A DNA stretch of 64,000 nucleotides, from positions 62,001 to 126,000 of the forward strand of contig PLXS01000019.1 of the NCBI GenBank assembly GCA_003151515.1, read 5' to 3'. The notes under the pieces are model-generated. The model saw only the letters and a program-made list of their open reading frames with translations, was not told the origin of the DNA and did not search any database. Source of the stretch: Opitutaceae bacterium (GTDB lineage Bacteria > Verrucomicrobiota > Verrucomicrobiia > Opitutales > Opitutaceae). A program made the translations under genes and the position numbers. Positions 26,851-35,406 of the stretch are shown one piece after another. How positions within the stretch are numbered: the first letter of the stretch is position 1; every line of letters begins with the position of its first letter.

Positions 26851-27266
26851 GCGAACACTCCATATTCCAGGCGTCCCAGCACATGCTCGACCTCCCTGGC
26901 GCCCTGCTCGGACGCCATGAGCGAGAGGGGGGTTCGTCCGCCAAGAACGCGGAGCGGCCTTGCGAGCCAGCCGCGCGCCCTGTCCTCGTCCTCCAGCACG
27001 TCTACGGCGCGGACGAACACCCTCATCAGCCGGGCGACCCGCTCGGACTCGTCAGGCTTGAGCTTCCCCCTGGCGCCCAGCCGGCGGAGGATGGTTTTCT
27101 CCGAAATATTGACATAGGGCGCGATCCCCGACGGCTGCACGCCGAATGCAACGGCTAGGTGGCGAAGAATGCCGGCCGGTAGCCCAAGCGAGACAAGCTC
27201 GGCCATCTTGAGGTCGTTGCTGAGTGGATAGGAATGGAAAACGGAGCTATATTTGGCTGGAGTCAT
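26847..27266 (-). CDS. Xre/MbcA/ParS-type antitoxin
   Basis: This 139-residue protein has an N-terminal Xre-like HTH (ISEKTILRRLGARGKL) and a C-terminal MbcA/ParS toxin-binding domain (DUF2384), visible as VLEDEDRARGWLARPLRVLGG and a terminal LGRLEYGVFA, which normally inserts into the RES active site. The ATG at 27266 is preferred to a TTG at 27287, because an inverted repeat fills the interval. It would neutralise the overlapping RES toxin and repress its own promoter. Confidence 0.86.
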   Translation of the reverse strand: MTPAKYSSVFHSYPLSNDLKMAELVSLGLPAGILRHLAVAFGVQPSGIAPYVNISEKTILRRLGARGKLKPDESERVARLMRVFVRAVDVLEDEDRARGWLARPLRVLGGRTPLSLMASEQGAREVEHVLGRLEYGVFA

Positions 27267-27287
27267 TTGTCCGTAAGGTGGGGACAA
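27267..27287. promoter_or_regulatory. candidate operator of the RES/Xre module
   Basis: TTGTCC (27267-27272) and GGACAA (27282-27287) form a perfect 6-bp inverted repeat with a 9-bp spacer, directly abutting the antitoxin start codon. On the minus strand a TTGACA lies just upstream (about 27296-27301). Autoregulation by the antitoxin at such a site is usual in this family, but binding here is inferred. Confidence 0.4.
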
Positions 27288-27545
27288 GTGGGTACCGTGT
27301 CAACCATCGCGATTCAGCGGTGCAGGAAGCGGATTCCGGCCTGCGATTAGAAAAATGAAAGGCGCGCAGTGTATCAAGATAGCCAAGGCTGAAGCGATCC
27401 AGTCACCATCTTGGGGCCAAGACCGGCCCGGTTTCGGCACCTGCCTCCGATGCCCTAATGTTGCACGGAACTCTCATTTTTACGATCCAAGGCCCCGGCG
27501 GGCAGTGCGGGCGTTCGTGCGGCCCAATAGTCGCCTCGGGCTTGA

Positions 27546-27740
27546 CTAGGCCTCGGCTTTAAAGATCTCCTCAATGGGTCGCTTGAAAAGCCGAGCGATC
27601 TTAAAGGCCAGGGGAAGGCTCGGATCATATTTCTCGGTCTCGATGGCGTTGATGGTCTGCCGCGAGACGCTGAGCCTCTCGGCCAAATCGGTTTGCGACC
27701 ATTGTTTCTGGGCCCGCAGTTCGCGCAACTGGCTTTTCAT
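27546..27740 (-). CDS. small XRE-family transcriptional regulator
   Basis: This 64-residue protein is essentially one helix-turn-helix domain (SQTDLAERLSVSRQTINAIE) followed by a helix (LAFKIARLFKRPIEEIF). It matches the compact YgzD/Cro-like XRE repressors. It has no partner on its own strand. It diverges from the decayed ATPase across a 76-bp gap that holds a perfect palindrome and a 10-bp-period direct repeat, so it probably controls itself and did control that gene. Confidence 0.88.
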   Translation of the reverse strand: MKSQLRELRAQKQWSQTDLAERLSVSRQTINAIETEKYDPSLPLAFKIARLFKRPIEEIFKAEA

Positions 27741-27743
27741 TTG

Positions 27744-27760
27744 TAGCGACAGTTAGCAAC
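27744..27760. repeat. short direct repeat with 10-bp period
   Basis: TAGCGAC (27744-27750) and TAGCAAC (27754-27760) are repeated one helical turn apart, 4 bp upstream of the small XRE gene. This spacing would place two protein contacts on the same DNA face. A regulatory role is inferred. Confidence 0.3.
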
Positions 27761-27779
27761 GGCGCCCCCCACTAATCAT

Positions 27780-27795
27780 TTTGTTTGCAAACAAA
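27780..27795. promoter_or_regulatory. perfect 16-bp palindrome, candidate operator
   Basis: TTTGTTTGCAAACAAA is a perfect palindrome between the divergent XRE regulator and the ATPase pseudogene, 21 bp before the latter's ATG. It is strikingly A+T-rich for this genome. The most economical reading is a binding site for the dimeric XRE protein. Confidence 0.5.
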
Positions 27796-27816
27796 GTACA
27801 AGCGTTCCCCCCAACC

Positions 27817-29086
27817 ATGAATCCCTTTCGTTTCGACCGTCTTCCCACCGACGACTCATTCTTCGATCGCGAAGTCGAAGTGAAGCGAATCGCCAAGGCC
27901 ATCAATGATGGTGAGAACCTTCTGGTGTATGGTCTGCGACGCATGGAAGACCTCGTGTCTGCTGCGCGCCGCCCGATTGGCCGCCGCCGAACATGACGCC
28001 GTTTGTTTCTTTGCCGACCTGTCGCTCTACTCAAGCCTCGCCGACGTGACTGAAGCTCTTCTCAAAAGCGCTTTGCCCGAACTCGGTTCCTTCGGCGATA
28101 GGGCAGCGCAGTTCATCGCCGGCGCGGTTAGGGGCTTGGTGCTTAAGCCTCACGTCAAAGCCAAGTTCGACGGAAGCGCAAGCGGCGGCTCGGAGCTCGA
28201 ATTAGAAGTTGGCGCCGAGCTTCGCGGCAAAGACGCCGCGGCTCACAGCAAGGCGCTGACTGACGTGCTCAACGCATTGGACAAGCTGGCAAAGAAGCGG
28301 AAGAGGCCAGTCGCGATCATCTTTGATGAGTTCACCTTCGTTGAAGCAATTGGTCCCGATAGAGTTTCATGGCAGCTTCGCAGCGCGATGCAGCGACATC
28401 AGAACATTGTCTACATCATGGCAGGCAGCGTACGCCACATGATCGATCGACTTCACGGGGAACACGGACCGTTTTACGGGATGTTCGGCCGTCTCGCAAT
28501 CGAGCGGATCGACCCCGACCTGATGGCGAAATGGATCGACGAGTCATGCGAAAGACACGGCGTCAAGGCAACCGGAGTTGGGGCCGCATGCATTCGATGG
28601 GCCGGTTCGCGCACCCGCGACATAGTCTAGCTTGCGCGCCGCATGTTCGATATTGCGTTGGAGGCCAAGGTTGCCACCGAGGAGACCGTCGCCAACGCCA
28701 TGAAGGCGTTGCTGGAGGACTTCGATGAGGAATTCTGGCGCTTATGGTCGCCTCTCTCCTCGATGAATCGGTCTATCCTTCAAGCAGTGGCTTTGGGCTA
28801 TGGAGCCTCTCTATTTCACGGCGAGATCATCGCTCGGTTTAACCTACGTTCGACAGGACATGTCAGCCAGGCTTGCCGCACCTTGGAAAGGAACCGTGAA
28901 GGTTCCGCCAGCTATCGGCCGCCAATTCTTGGGAGAATCGAACGTGGAAATGAGGTTGAGATCGTATTCGATAATCCGTTCTTCCAGTCATGGGTGGCTG
29001 GCGTTACCCAGCCAAGGAGAATCGCGGCGTTTACACTCCGATTTGGGGACTCCGGCGGGCCCAGCTCCAAGCCAACCGAGTCGTAG
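27817..29086 (+). pseudogene. AAA/STAND-like ATPase, broken by a frameshift and a nonsense codon
   Basis: The N-terminus (NPFRFDRLPTDDSFFDRE ... LLVYGLRRM) is typical of archaeal-type AAA ATPases that begin NPF and lead into the P-loop. At 27946/27947 two bases are missing from what should be the glycine codon of RMGKTS, so Walker A is destroyed and the frame moves. The shifted frame then gives good protein (LLRAARLAAAEHDAVCFFADLSLYSS), Walker B IIFDEF near 28320, and RDIV followed by an in-frame TAG at 28628-28630. Reading resumes without shift as LARRMFDIALE and a winged-helix tail (STGHVSQACRTLERN). Intact length would be about 420 residues. A sequencing error could explain one lesion but hardly both. 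Lower G+C and the adjacent toxin-antitoxin module suggest an acquired element. Confidence 0.82.
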
Positions 29087-29589
29087 GCAAGCCTGCAACA
29101 ACACTGGCCGGTTGCACGGATGAATGGGCGTCACGGGAACGCATTGCCTAACAACACAGACACTCCTCATGTGAATAGAATGCTCTCCAGCCGAAAGATT
29201 GGACTAAAATGGCGCGCTATTTTGGTCACATCGCCCGGATCTAGCTCTGGAAAACCCTGCTCTTGTAGCACATGGCGAAGCAGATTGAGGTGGCCGCCGG
29301 CCAGCAAGAGCAGGCTTTGAATCGTGGCAAGCGGGATTCGAAGGCGCACGCCCCCCAGCTAGGCCGCGCGCGGAATCCAAGGTCTGGCCAGCGCCTGCCG
29401 CTGGATGCAGGCGATACTTTCGCGCGGTCTCGCTCGCCTTCTTGTCCAGGCCTGCCAGATCCGCATCGAGGACCAACAGGCTTCGCACGGCCTCGTCATG
29501 GGACTCGCGGCCGACAGGCACTGGCGCCTCCTCTTTCGCGGGAAAGTCCGACGCGCCGGATTGCCAGCTCTTCTCGGTGCAGTCTGCGA
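29087..29589. other. 503-bp stretch without a confident gene
   Basis: Between the ATPase remnant and the response regulator no intact gene is convincing. The only protein-like signal is on the minus strand (29167-29521) and needs a frameshift; it is listed separately. No tRNA, terminator with U-run or mobile-element end was seen. Confidence 0.5.
29167..29521 (-). pseudogene. possible frameshifted small ORF, unrecognised
   Basis: Read from an ATG at 29521, the minus strand gives MPVGRESHDEAVRSLL ... KKASETARKYRL ... LAGG. Removing one base from the six-G run (29351-29356) would join it to VRLRIPLATIQSLLLLAGG ... VLQEQGFPELDPGD, ending at a TGA at 29167. The joined product of about 115 residues has a plausible amphipathic, Leu-rich composition. 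I recognise no family. It could equally be chance, so confidence is low. Confidence 0.22.
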
Positions 29590-30234
29590 CTACAAGAAGA
29601 GCACTCGATACGCTTCTCTGCGCTTCTCGACTGAATCAGCGGAGACCGCCGATTTCTTGCTCATAGCGGGGGTGTCCGATTTGCCTCGCGCCAGCATAGC
29701 TTCGAGTTCCGCAAGTTGAACGGACAATTGCGCCTGCACGCGCTTCAGCGCATCCTCGAACGGGCCCCGCTCGCTGGCCTTCTCCTTCTGGAGAGGGGCT
29801 TCCGCAGCCAACTTGTCGCTGAGCCTCTTGCTTTCCAAGTGCAGCAGGCGCACCTCGAGCATGTTGTGGATCCGTAGCAGCACCTCCCCGAATTCGAACG
29901 GCTTGCTGACGAAGTCTTTCGCCCCGGCCTTCAACGCGCTCAGCTTGAGCCCCGGTATGGCGGTTATCACGAGGACAGGAAGGTAGTCGTGGGTTTCGAT
30001 TTTCTTAAGGGCTTCGATCACCTGGAAACCGTCCATGTCGGGCATCTGAAGATCGAGCAGGATCAAGTCATAGCGGTTCTTCAGGTGCAGGTCGCTGACC
30101 TTGTGCGGATCCGTCGTGGATGATATGGAAACATAGCCGGCTCCACCCAGCATTTGCTCCAGAAGGGAGACATTGGCCTCCAGATCATCAACGATCAGGA
30201 TCCTCGCCTCAAGAATGTTGGCAGGTGAGATCAT
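29590..30234 (-). CDS. response regulator with coiled-coil tail
   Basis: This 214-residue protein has a receiver domain (residues about 10-130) with the acidic pair in LIVDDLEAN, the phosphoacceptor Asp in LILLDLQMPDMDG, Thr in VITAIPG and the conserved Lys in FVSKPFEFGE. The remaining 85 residues are charged and helical without a recognised output domain, so it may act by protein contact. No histidine kinase is nearby. It closes the accessory stretch. Confidence 0.88.
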   Translation of the reverse strand: MISPANILEARILIVDDLEANVSLLEQMLGGAGYVSISSTTDPHKVSDLHLKNRYDLILLDLQMPDMDGFQVIEALKKIETHDYLPVLVITAIPGLKLSALKAGAKDFVSKPFEFGEVLLRIHNMLEVRLLHLESKRLSDKLAAEAPLQKEKASERGPFEDALKRVQAQLSVQLAELEAMLARGKSDTPAMSKKSAVSADSVEKRREAYRVLFL

Positions 30235-30547
30235 CGCCTTGGTTGCGCGCTACGCGCCCGCTCCGCAGACATATGGAAACTGGGGCGAAGGGACTGGCAC
30301 GGGGTTCAAGCGTGCAGCGTACCACAAGAGGGTCCCTCGATCATGGTGGGCTAAGACCCCAGAGGGAGGGGTTGGGCCGAGGCAGCCGGGTGACCGCCCT
30401 CTTGGACGCGGTGTTTCTACCGGTCCAATTGTTCTCTATTCCGTTGCGCTAGAATATCTAGCAGCAACTGAAGCATAGCCCGATCCGGCTACCGGGCCGC
30501 ATGGGTCCCAAAGGGGGGGCGTGGACATTGGGCGCCCAAGCGCCGGG
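30235..30547. other. 313-bp intergenic stretch
   Basis: No gene is seen between the response regulator start and the gspE stop. The only notable structure is a 12-bp palindrome, TTGGGCGCCCAA, near 30524-30535, which could form a small hairpin downstream of gspE but lacks a U-run. The promoter of the response regulator presumably lies at the left part. Confidence 0.4.
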
Positions 30548-32731
30548 TCAAAGGATGATGTCCGGAGGAACGTTCGCGAGGGCCTCCTCGACCGTCGTGA
30601 GCCCCATCTTCACCTTGAGCATGGAGTCCTGGTGGAGGGTCTTCATGCCGTCCTTCATGGCGATGCGCTTGAGCTCGGCGACCTCGACTTCCTTGTTGAT
30701 GCCCTCCGTCAGCTTCTCGCTGTTGACCATGAGTTCGTGGATGCCCACGCGCCCCTTGTAGCCCATCCCGTTGCACACGGGGCAGCCCTGGGGGTTGGTC
30801 TTGAAGATCTTGCCGCTCCAGCCGATGGCCTTCTCGATGATCGCCTTCTCCCGTCCCTCGGGCTCGTAGGCCACCTTGCAGTTCTTGCACACCCTGCGAA
30901 GCAGGCGCTGGGCGCAGACGCACACGAGCGAAGCCGAGATGTTGAACGGCTCTATCCCCATCTCCGAGAGACGCGTCACGGTGGAGGGCGCGTCGTTCGT
31001 ATGCAGCGTGGAGACGAGGAGGTGGCCGGTGAGCGCCGCCTCGCAGGCGATGCCCGCTGTCTCCTCGTCGCGGATCTCGCCCACAAGGATCACGTCCGGG
31101 TCCATGCGCAGGTAGCAGCGCAGCGCGCGGGCGAACGTGAGCCCGATCTGGCGGTTCATCTGCATCTGGTTGAGGCCGGGAAGCGTGTACTCGATCGGGT
31201 CCTCGGCCGTCTGGATGTTCATGTCCGGCGTGTTCACCTCGGCCAGCGCCGAGTAGAGCGTCATCGACTTGCCCGAGCCCGTCGGCCCGCAGTGCAGGAT
31301 CATCCCGTAGGGCTGTCGGATGCACTCGCGGTACTTCTCGAGGTTTTCCTCGGAGAAGCCCAGCGCCGGTAGCGGCAGCGTGCTCTTCTGCTTGTCGAGA
31401 ATGCGCATGACGACCTTCTCGCCGTAGTTCATCGGCCCGGTCGCCACGCGCAGGTCGATGTCGATGTTCTTCTTCGTGAACTTCTTGAAGACGATGCGCC
31501 CGTCCTGGGGAAGCCTGCGCTCCGAGATGTCCAGGTTGCACATGATCTTGAGGCGGGTGACGAGCGCGTTCGAAACCTGCTTGGGCAGGCGCAGCTTCTC
31601 CGCGCACATGCCGTCCACCCGGTACCGGATCAGAAGGTCCTTCTCCATCGGCTCGATGTGGATGTCCGACGCGCCCGAGATGTAGGCGTCCTCGATGATG
31701 CGGTTGGCGAGCTGGATGATGGGCGCCGAGTCCTCGCTCTCCAGGTCGGCCGCCTTGATCTCGCCCCCGTCGGCGTCGGTCTCGTAGGCCGTGCTGATCA
31801 CCTCCGCGACGGAGCCGATGTCCACGTCGTCCGCCCCTGCCGGCTTCGAGCCCTTGAAGAATTTCGTCACCAGGGTCTCGAAGAGCGTCGCGGAGACGAC
31901 CCGCACTTCGTCGATGCTCATCTCGGTCGCCCTCGAGAACGACTCGCGCTTCGCGTAGTCGAGCGGGTTCGTCATTACGACCGCGACCGAGCCCGGCCCG
32001 AGGCTCTTGTTCGGGAACACGCCCTCGCGCCGGATGATCGCGTCGCCCGTCGTCTCGACGAGGCGCTCGTCGATCTCGAGGTCCTCGATCTTGGTGACGA
32101 GCGGAAGGTCCGTCAGCCTCGAGACGAAGCGCGCCGTGTCGTCCGGCCCCAGCTGGAACTTCGGGTCGATCATCCGGTGGATAAGGGCGGAGGAGTACTC
32201 GGCCACCTCGGTCAGGAGCTTCAGGTCGGCCTCGGTGAACTCGCCGTTAGTTCCAGCGGAGAACTCCTTGTTGAGCGTCTGGATGGCGCCGAGGGTGATG
32301 GTCGTCTTGAGGGGAACCGTGAGCATCGACTTCACCTCGAAACCCGTCGTCTTGGCCATCGACGCCATCATCGGGGCCTGGCTCTCTGTGTTCTGGAAGA
32401 ACACGGGTACGCCGGTCTGGATCACCTTGCCCACGACGCCCGTCCCCACGGGGATCTTCAGCTGCAGGAGCTTCGCCTCCATCTCCTTGAACTTCTTCTC
32501 CTTGGCGGCGTTGTCGCCCCAAAGGGACGGCGAGTAGTAGATCTGCTTGAACGCGATTTCGTTGCCCTCGACCAGGTAGAGGGTCATGGACTGGGCCTGG
32601 AGCGCCTCGACAACCTTGGAGGCGGTCAGCTCGATAACGGACGCCACGTCCTCCTTGCTCGGCTGCGGCTTCGAGATTATCTTAATCAGCAGGGAGCGCC
32701 TAAGGGCGCTCGCGATGGAGGGAGCTGCCAT
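30548..32731 (-). CDS. GspE/PilB-type secretion ATPase with N-terminal GAF domain
   Basis: This 727-residue protein powers a type II secretion system or type IV pilus. Residues about 25-195 form a GAF-like sensory domain (ASKVVEALQAQSMTLYLVEG, VGTGVVGKVIQTGVPVF, MLTVPLK). A GspE N-terminal region follows. The ATPase has ASDIHIEP, Walker A GPTGSGKSMTLYS near residue 480, the Asp box AEDPIEYTLPG, Walker B DPDVILVGEIRDEETA, HLLVSTLHTND, and paired CxxC zinc motifs (CKNC, CPVC). The ATG at 32731 is chosen; an open frame continues far upstream but is only antisense to zwf. The N-terminal GAF is additional to the usual family layout. Confidence 0.9.
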   Translation of the reverse strand: MAAPSIASALRRSLLIKIISKPQPSKEDVASVIELTASKVVEALQAQSMTLYLVEGNEIAFKQIYYSPSLWGDNAAKEKKFKEMEAKLLQLKIPVGTGVVGKVIQTGVPVFFQNTESQAPMMASMAKTTGFEVKSMLTVPLKTTITLGAIQTLNKEFSAGTNGEFTEADLKLLTEVAEYSSALIHRMIDPKFQLGPDDTARFVSRLTDLPLVTKIEDLEIDERLVETTGDAIIRREGVFPNKSLGPGSVAVVMTNPLDYAKRESFSRATEMSIDEVRVVSATLFETLVTKFFKGSKPAGADDVDIGSVAEVISTAYETDADGGEIKAADLESEDSAPIIQLANRIIEDAYISGASDIHIEPMEKDLLIRYRVDGMCAEKLRLPKQVSNALVTRLKIMCNLDISERRLPQDGRIVFKKFTKKNIDIDLRVATGPMNYGEKVVMRILDKQKSTLPLPALGFSEENLEKYRECIRQPYGMILHCGPTGSGKSMTLYSALAEVNTPDMNIQTAEDPIEYTLPGLNQMQMNRQIGLTFARALRCYLRMDPDVILVGEIRDEETAGIACEAALTGHLLVSTLHTNDAPSTVTRLSEMGIEPFNISASLVCVCAQRLLRRVCKNCKVAYEPEGREKAIIEKAIGWSGKIFKTNPQGCPVCNGMGYKGRVGIHELMVNSEKLTEGINKEVEVAELKRIAMKDGMKTLHQDSMLKVKMGLTTVEEALANVPPDIIL

Positions 32732-32857
32732 AATCTGTGTGGCGCAATCAAATGCCAGCGACGGGCCTAGGTCGCAACGAGAAACGATCTCATTTTTTGC
32801 GTGCGGGGCCCATTTCCCTTGCATAGGCAACCGCTTGCCGAAAAATCCCGAGCGACG

Positions 32858-34396
32858 ATGGTCGAGCCAGAAAGGCACCCGTTCCTCGAGGGACTGAGCA
32901 AGCACCGCGGCGCCCCGCCGACGGTGGTCGTCATCTTTGGCGCGTCGGGGGACCTGACCGCGAGGAAGCTCATCCCGGCCATCTACAACCTGAGCTACGA
33001 CAACCTCCTGCCGGCCGAATTCCACCTCGTGGGCTACGGAAGGAAGCCGATCCCCGACGAGGAGTTCAGGAGCATGGCCGCGAAGGCGATCAAGGACTTC
33101 TCGCGCCGGGAGCTCGACAGCGACATCTGGGGCCGGGTCGCGGCGAACACGACCTACGTCTCGGGCGGCTACGACGAGAAGGCGGGCTTCGATCGGCTCG
33201 CCTCGCACATCCGCGCCATCGAGGGGCGCGTCGGCAGTGAGGTGCAGTCGCTCTTCTACATCTCGACTCCGCCCTCGGTGTTCGAGTCCATCATCGCGAA
33301 CCTCGGCTCGAGCGGCCTGGGCGGCCGCTACCTCGGGCAGACCCACCATTCCAAGGTCATCATCGAGAAGCCGTTCGGGATGGATCTCGACTCGGCCCGG
33401 CTCCTCAACGGCACGCTCGGGTCCGTCTTCGAGGAGGGCCAGGTGTACCGCATCGACCACTACCTCGGAAAGGAGACGGTCCAGGATCTCCTGGTGCAGC
33501 GCTTCGCGAACGCGATCTTCGAGCCGCTCTGGAACCGCAACTACATCGATAGCGTGCAGATCACGGTCGCGGAGGACCAGGGCGTGGGCACGCGCGCGGG
33601 CTACTACGAGCAGAGCGGGTGCCTGCGCGACATGATCCAGAACCACACGACCCAGCTGCTGGCGCTCACGGCGATGGAGCCGCCCGGCTCGTTCGAGGCG
33701 GAGGCGCTCAGGGACGAGAAGGTCAAGGTCCTCAAGGCGATCGAGCCTGTCGCCTTGGGGCCCGACGGCGACGTGGCCCGCGCCCAGTACGCCGCCGGGA
33801 TGCTGGCCGGGAAAAGCGTGCCGGGCTACCTGGACGAGCAGGGGATCGCCCGGGACTCGGCCACGGAGACCTTCGCCGCGATTCGCCTGTCGATAAACAA
33901 CTGGCGCTGGCATGGCGTCCCTTTCTACCTGCGCTCCGGGAAGCGCCTGCCCAGGCGCGTCTCCGAGATCGCCGTTCAGTTCAAGCGCCCCCCCGGCACG
34001 ATTTTCCCGAGCAAGGACGGCTTCAACCTGGCCCCGAACACCCTCTCGTTCCAGATCCAGCCCGACGAGGGGCTGGGCATGGTGCTGAACGCCAAGATCC
34101 CGGGCCTGGAGACGCGCACCCAGCCGGTGAAGATGAGCTTCCGCTACGCAACGACGTTTGGCTCGAACACGCCGGAGGCATACGAGCGCCTCGTGCTCGA
34201 CGCCATGATCGGGGACGGCACGCTTTTCATCCGGGGCGACGAGGCGGAGACCTCGTGGGGCCTGTACACCCCGGTGCTGCAGTTCTGGAAGTCGGAGGGC
34301 CGCCGGGGCATGGAGGCGTACGCCGCCGGGTCGTGGGGCCCGGCCGCGGCGGACAGGCTCCTCGCCGCCCGGGGCCACGCCTGGCGCCAGCCCTGA
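32858..34396 (+). CDS. zwf: glucose-6-phosphate 1-dehydrogenase
   Basis: G6PD oxidises glucose-6-phosphate to 6-phosphogluconolactone with NADP+, feeding the pentose phosphate pathway. The 512-residue protein has the cofactor loop VIFGASGDLTARKL, the active-site RIDHYLGKETVQDLL near residue 197, and later RSGKRLPRRVSEIAVQF. The ATG at 32858 is chosen over a frame extension overlapping the divergent gspE promoter region. It lies 3 bp before opcA. Confidence 0.97.
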   Translation: MVEPERHPFLEGLSKHRGAPPTVVVIFGASGDLTARKLIPAIYNLSYDNLLPAEFHLVGYGRKPIPDEEFRSMAAKAIKDFSRRELDSDIWGRVAANTTYVSGGYDEKAGFDRLASHIRAIEGRVGSEVQSLFYISTPPSVFESIIANLGSSGLGGRYLGQTHHSKVIIEKPFGMDLDSARLLNGTLGSVFEEGQVYRIDHYLGKETVQDLLVQRFANAIFEPLWNRNYIDSVQITVAEDQGVGTRAGYYEQSGCLRDMIQNHTTQLLALTAMEPPGSFEAEALRDEKVKVLKAIEPVALGPDGDVARAQYAAGMLAGKSVPGYLDEQGIARDSATETFAAIRLSINNWRWHGVPFYLRSGKRLPRRVSEIAVQFKRPPGTIFPSKDGFNLAPNTLSFQIQPDEGLGMVLNAKIPGLETRTQPVKMSFRYATTFGSNTPEAYERLVLDAMIGDGTLFIRGDEAETSWGLYTPVLQFWKSEGRRGMEAYAAGSWGPAAADRLLAARGHAWRQP

Positions 34397-34399
34397 CAC

Positions 34400-35392
34400 A
34401 TGAACGCCTCGATGACAGGCATCTTCGACGCGCTCCCCGGCATCGAGGTGCCCGTGGGCGACATAGGACCCGGGCTGGCCTCCATGTGGGAGGGCGAGGC
34501 CTCCTCGGGGCGGCCCGCGCCGGAGGGAGACATCTCAAAGGCGACCCAGGTCAACTTCGTGCTTCACCTGGGCCTGAGGACGGACGCCGAGGACGCGGTG
34601 CGCCAGTTCCAGGTGGCGGTGAGCTTCTCGCGCCGCTACCCGTGCCGCGTGGTGGTCCTCTGCCCGCAGAAGGAGGACGCCGGCGACGTGCGCGCGAAGG
34701 TCTACGGGGAATGCACCATCGGGAAGTCGAAGGAGGACACGCGCTGCTGCGAGTTCGTCATGCTCAGCTACCCGCGCTGGGCCCGGCCCTTCCTCGAGGG
34801 CCAGATCTCGATCTGCCTCTCGGCTGACCTGCCGCTCTACTACTGGGCGCACCGCTTCGTCGACGCCGCCAGGCTCGCCGACTACGGCTACCTCACCTCG
34901 GTCGCGAAGCGGGTGATCATAGACAGCGCCCAGTGCGCCGCCGGGTCGGAGGCCCTGCCGTGGCCGCACCCGGAGAACGTGCGCGACCTCGCGTTCTCGA
35001 GGCTGCTGCCTGTGCGCCAGGCGATAGGCCAGTTCCTGAGCCGCTACCCGGTCGGCGTTCTCGGGCCCGGGCTTCGCACGATGCGGCTTCGCCACGGGGG
35101 CGGGGTGGCGGCGGAGGCCCGCGTCCTCTTCGCCTGGGCGAAGGAGCGCATCGGCGCGTGCGGCGCCCCGGGCGAGGCGCTCGAGGTGTGCGAGTCCGCG
35201 GACATGGGCCCGCGCGCTTTCGAGCTCGTTTTTGCTTACGGGGACGCCCGCCGCTTCTCGTGGAGGGCGGACCTGGACACGTCGCACGCGGTGTTCGACG
35301 CCGACTTCGGCTGCGGAGGGAGCGCCGTGATGACGACCAACGTCTCGGTGCTCGCGCCTGAGGCCGCCCTGAGCGAGGCGATGTTCTTCTAG
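34400..35392 (+). CDS. opcA: OpcA-like glucose-6-phosphate dehydrogenase assembly protein
   Basis: This 330-residue protein belongs to the OpcA family, known in cyanobacteria and actinobacteria to assemble or redox-regulate G6PD. Supporting features are ATQVNFVLHL, HRFVDAARLADYGYL, a central PLYYWAHRF, and the position directly after zwf with 3 bp between. It has a CC pair (DTRCCEF), but whether redox control occurs is unknown. Family assignment rests on pattern and linkage. Confidence 0.82.
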   Translation: MNASMTGIFDALPGIEVPVGDIGPGLASMWEGEASSGRPAPEGDISKATQVNFVLHLGLRTDAEDAVRQFQVAVSFSRRYPCRVVVLCPQKEDAGDVRAKVYGECTIGKSKEDTRCCEFVMLSYPRWARPFLEGQISICLSADLPLYYWAHRFVDAARLADYGYLTSVAKRVIIDSAQCAAGSEALPWPHPENVRDLAFSRLLPVRQAIGQFLSRYPVGVLGPGLRTMRLRHGGGVAAEARVLFAWAKERIGACGAPGEALEVCESADMGPRAFELVFAYGDARRFSWRADLDTSHAVFDADFGCGGSAVMTTNVSVLAPEAALSEAMFF

Positions 35393-35406
35393 GGGCCTTT
35401 GGGGCG

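Noticed and set aside
29087-30547. tRNA gene, attachment site or transposon end in the accessory region.
   Set aside because: No cloverleaf with a T-loop GTTCGAnnC, no terminal inverted repeats and no transposase fragment could be found by eye.
32732-34399. The gspE reading frame remains open upstream, giving a product of almost 1,300 residues.
   Set aside because: The upstream part is antisense to zwf, whose protein is unmistakable, and has the Arg/Val/Asp-rich composition of shadow frames. The family start at 32731 is used.
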